A stretch of 14,831 nt of DNA from an uncultured Clostridia bacterium (GTDB lineage Bacteria; Bacillota_A; Clostridia; TANB77; CAG-508): NCBI GenBank assembly GCA_944393295.1, contig CALXZR010000097.1:1-14831 (forward strand), written 5' to 3'. The translations under genes were made by a program, and so were the position numbers. Of this stretch, positions 12,961 through 14,831 are shown one piece after another. The notes beneath the pieces were generated by a model that was not told the DNA's origin, ran no database searches, and saw only the letters and a program-made list of their open reading frames with translations. The first letter of the stretch is position 1, and each line of letters begins with the position of its first letter.

Positions 12961-14520
12961 ATGAAAAAAGTAATTATCATTGGAGCAGGACCTGCAGGTT
13001 TAACAGCAGGATATGAATTATTAAAAGAAAATAAGGACTATGAAGTTATTATTTTAGAGGAAGATAAGCAAGTTGGTGGAATATCAAAAACTGTTAGATA
13101 CAATGGAAACAGAATGGATATTGGAGGACACAGATTTTTCTCGAAAGATGAAAGAGTTATGGAATTTTGGAAGGAACTTATGCCAATTCAAGGAGAACCT
13201 TCTTTTGATGATAAAAAACTAAATAGAGAAAAACCATTAGAAAAAGATGGTCCAAATCCAGAAAAAGAAGATAGAGTAATGCTTGTAAGAGATAGGGTTT
13301 CTAGAATATATTATTTAAGGAAATTTTTCGATTATCCTGTTTCTTTAAAATTAGAAACTTTTACCAATATGGGGTTAGTTAGAACTATAAAAGCAGGATT
13401 TAGCTATTTAAAATCAATATTTGTAAAGAAAAAAGAGACTTCATTAGAGAATTTTTATATAAATAGATTTGGAAAAGTCTTATATAGTATGTTTTTTGAA
13501 AAATATACTGAAAAATTATGGGGAAGACATCCTAGTAACATATCAGCCGATTGGGGAGCTCAAAGAGTTAAAGGACTATCAATTACAGCTGTAATAAAAG
13601 ATATGTTTAGAAAAATATTTAAACCAAATAGCAATGAAGTAGAAACTTCATTAATAGAGCAATTTTGGTATCCAAAATACGGACCTGGACAATTGTGGGA
13701 AACTTTAGCAAGTGAAATAGAAGCAAGAGGTGGAAAAATTTTAATAAATCATTCTGTTCAAAAGATAAATATAAAAGAAAATAAAATTACTTCAGTAGAA
13801 TGTGTATTTGATGGGAAAATTGAAGTCTTTTCTGGTGATATATTTATATCTTCAATGCCGCTTAAAGACTTAATTGAAGATATTAAAGAGGATGATGTAC
13901 CAGAGGATATTAAAAAAATTGCAACAGGACTACCATATAGAGACTTTATAACAGTAGGTTTGTTATTAGAAAAATTAAATTTAACAAATAAAACTAAAAT
14001 TAAAACTTTAGGAAACATTGTTCCAGATTGTTGGATTTATGTTCAAGAACCAGATGTAAAACTTGGAAGAATTCAAATATTTAATAATTGGTCTCCATAT
14101 ATGGTATCAAATCCAGAAGAAAAGGTTTGGATTGGTTTAGAGTATTTTTGCAATGAAGGAGACGAGTACTGGAATATGACAGATAGTGAATTTATAGAAT
14201 TTGCTATAAATGAACTTGTAAGTATGGGAATAATTGAAAAAGAAAATGTAATAGATTCTCATAGAGAGAAAGTAAAAAAGGCTTATCCAGCATATTTCGA
14301 TACTTATGAAAAGATTGATGAATTAATAGAATACTTAAATAAATTCGAGAACTTATATTGTGTTGGAAGAAATGGACAACACAGATACAATAATATGGAT
14401 CATTCAATGGTAACTGCTATGGAGGCAGTAAAGAATATAAAGAATAATATATCTTCTAAAGATAATATTTGGAAGGTAAATACAGAAAAAGAGTATCATG
14501 AGATAAAAAATAATGCTTAA
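12961..14520 (+). CDS. FAD-dependent oxidoreductase (amine-oxidase/UGM-like fold)
   Basis: A 519-residue flavoprotein. The N-terminal Rossmann motif '[16 protein letters not shown]' (6-21) and acidic residues at the end of beta-2 (Glu33/34) bind FAD. They are followed by VGGISKT (38-44) and GGHRFFS (55-61). Mid-protein segments '[21 protein letters not shown]' (about 185-205, one loop) and '[13 protein letters not shown]' (235-247) mark the subgroup often annotated as HemY-like or UDP-galactopyranose-mutase-like. A second FAD contact is '[14 protein letters not shown]' (469-482). There is no signal peptide, so it is probably cytosolic or peripheral. Members commonly sit in polysaccharide or lipid-sugar gene sets, which fits the GT-C-like gene 52 bases upstream. 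Haem synthesis is unlikely, since no haem gene is nearby. The exact substrate is unknown. It is the last gene of the operon. Confidence 0.85.
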   Translation: MKKVIIIGAGPAGLTAGYELLKENKDYEVIILEEDKQVGGISKTVRYNGNRMDIGGHRFFSKDERVMEFWKELMPIQGEPSFDDKKLNREKPLEKDGPNPEKEDRVMLVRDRVSRIYYLRKFFDYPVSLKLETFTNMGLVRTIKAGFSYLKSIFVKKKETSLENFYINRFGKVLYSMFFEKYTEKLWGRHPSNISADWGAQRVKGLSITAVIKDMFRKIFKPNSNEVETSLIEQFWYPKYGPGQLWETLASEIEARGGKILINHSVQKINIKENKITSVECVFDGKIEVFSGDIFISSMPLKDLIEDIKEDDVPEDIKKIATGLPYRDFITVGLLLEKLNLTNKTKIKTLGNIVPDCWIYVQEPDVKLGRIQIFNNWSPYMVSNPEEKVWIGLEYFCNEGDEYWNMTDSEFIEFAINELVSMGIIEKENVIDSHREKVKKAYPAYFDTYEKIDELIEYLNKFENLYCVGRNGQHRYNNMDHSMVTAMEAVKNIKNNISSKDNIWKVNTEKEYHEIKNNA

Positions 14521-14559
14521 CCAAAAAATGATTATGCAAATATGTTTTATGAATGAGAT

Positions 14560-14590
14560 AAATGGTATTGAACAAATACCATTTTTTTTA
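14560..14590 (+). terminator. Intrinsic terminator at the end of the ftsY operon
   Basis: A perfect 10-bp stem (14560-14569 and 14575-14584), a 5-base loop GAACA and a run of T follow the FAD oxidoreductase stop by about 40 bases. Confidence 0.9.
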
Positions 14591-14596
14591 TATAAT
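14568..14596 (+). promoter_or_regulatory. queH promoter overlapping the terminator
   Basis: TTGAAC (14568-14573) and consensus TATAAT (14591-14596) are spaced by exactly 17 bp. The -35 box lies in the loop and last two stem bases of the preceding terminator, so the two signals share DNA. Confidence 0.65.
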
Positions 14597-14626
14597 AAAA
14601 TATATTTTTAGAAAGTAGGAATTAAA

Positions 14627-14831
14627 ATGAATTTATTATTACATACTTGTTGTGCGCCTTGTAGTGTATATTGCATTGAAAGTTTAAGAAAAGAAGGAAT
14701 TGAGCCTACATCATATTGGTTTAATCCAAATATTCATCCATATATGGAATATAAAGCTAGAAGAGACACTTTAATAGAATATAGTAAAAAAATAGATTTG
14801 AAATTAATACTAGAAGAAAATTATGGGTTAA
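14627..14831 (+). CDS. queH: Epoxyqueuosine reductase QueH, 5' part
   Basis: The first 68 codons of a gene cut by the window end. The opening 'LLLHTCCAPCSVY' (Cys8-Cys9 and Cys12) and 'YWFNPNIHPYMEYKARRD' (about 30-47) are signatures of QueH (formerly DUF208), the cobalamin-independent enzyme that reduces epoxyqueuosine to queuosine in the wobble position of tRNAs with GUN anticodons. The paired cysteines help hold the metal/iron-sulfur site. The ATG follows GAAAGTAGGA by 6 bases. It begins a new transcription unit after a strong terminator. The later cysteines of the family lie beyond the window and cannot be checked. Confidence 0.93.
   Translation, partial: MNLLLHTCCAPCSVYCIESLRKEGIEPTSYWFNPNIHPYMEYKARRDTLIEYSKKIDLKLILEENYGL

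Noticed and set aside
12961..14520. Protoporphyrinogen oxidase (hemY) annotation
   Set aside because: The FAD motifs are shared by many amine-oxidase-fold enzymes, and no haem gene is nearby; context favours sugar or lipid chemistry.
1..14831. CRISPR arrays, tRNAs, insertion sequences, phage attachment sites
   Set aside because: No regularly spaced repeats, cloverleaf sequences, transposase genes or long terminal repeats were seen on reading.

Overview
The window is AT-rich bacterial DNA (GC near 30% by eye) with dense genes, AGGAGG-type ribosome sites, the standard code and U-tailed hairpin terminators. Gene content (FtsY, PgsA, NAD-dependent ligase LigA, RuvB, QueH, a Spo0A-type DNA-binding domain and a DUF4179-type protein) points to a low-GC Firmicute, most likely an uncultured or gut clostridium. 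This is an inference from gene content and composition. No rRNA, tRNA, CRISPR array or insertion sequence was seen.

Region 1 (1-2980) is the accessory part. It opens with the 3' end of a DUF4179-like, probably anti-sigma-type gene. This converges, through a terminator that overlaps both stop codons, on a small secreted protein of unknown function. Next, also on the minus strand, is a Spo0A-like regulator: it has a degenerate receiver without the phosphoacceptor aspartate and an altered recognition helix. Divergent from it is a soluble AgrC/Spo0B-type histidine kinase with intact N and G boxes but no membrane sensor. The 228-bp gap between the two holds a tandem ATTGTGGT repeat with 10-bp period, laid out like tandem 0A boxes. 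This divergent pair plus the secreted protein is the best candidate in the window for an undescribed regulatory module.

Region 2 (2980-14590) is a long same-strand cluster with gaps of 9-52 bases, bounded by terminators at both ends and preceded by a TATAAT box: ftsY, a UPF0182 membrane protein, pgsA, ligA, an 81-residue orphan, ruvB, a GT-C-like polytopic membrane protein and an FAD-dependent oxidoreductase. The first three concern the membrane (SRP receptor, unknown membrane protein, phosphatidylglycerol-phosphate synthesis), then come DNA ligation and Holliday-junction migration, and the last two look like an envelope-glycan or lipid-linked sugar pair.

Region 3 (14591-14831) begins a new transcription unit with queH (epoxyqueuosine reductase), cut by the window end. 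Its promoter shares bases with the terminator of the preceding operon.
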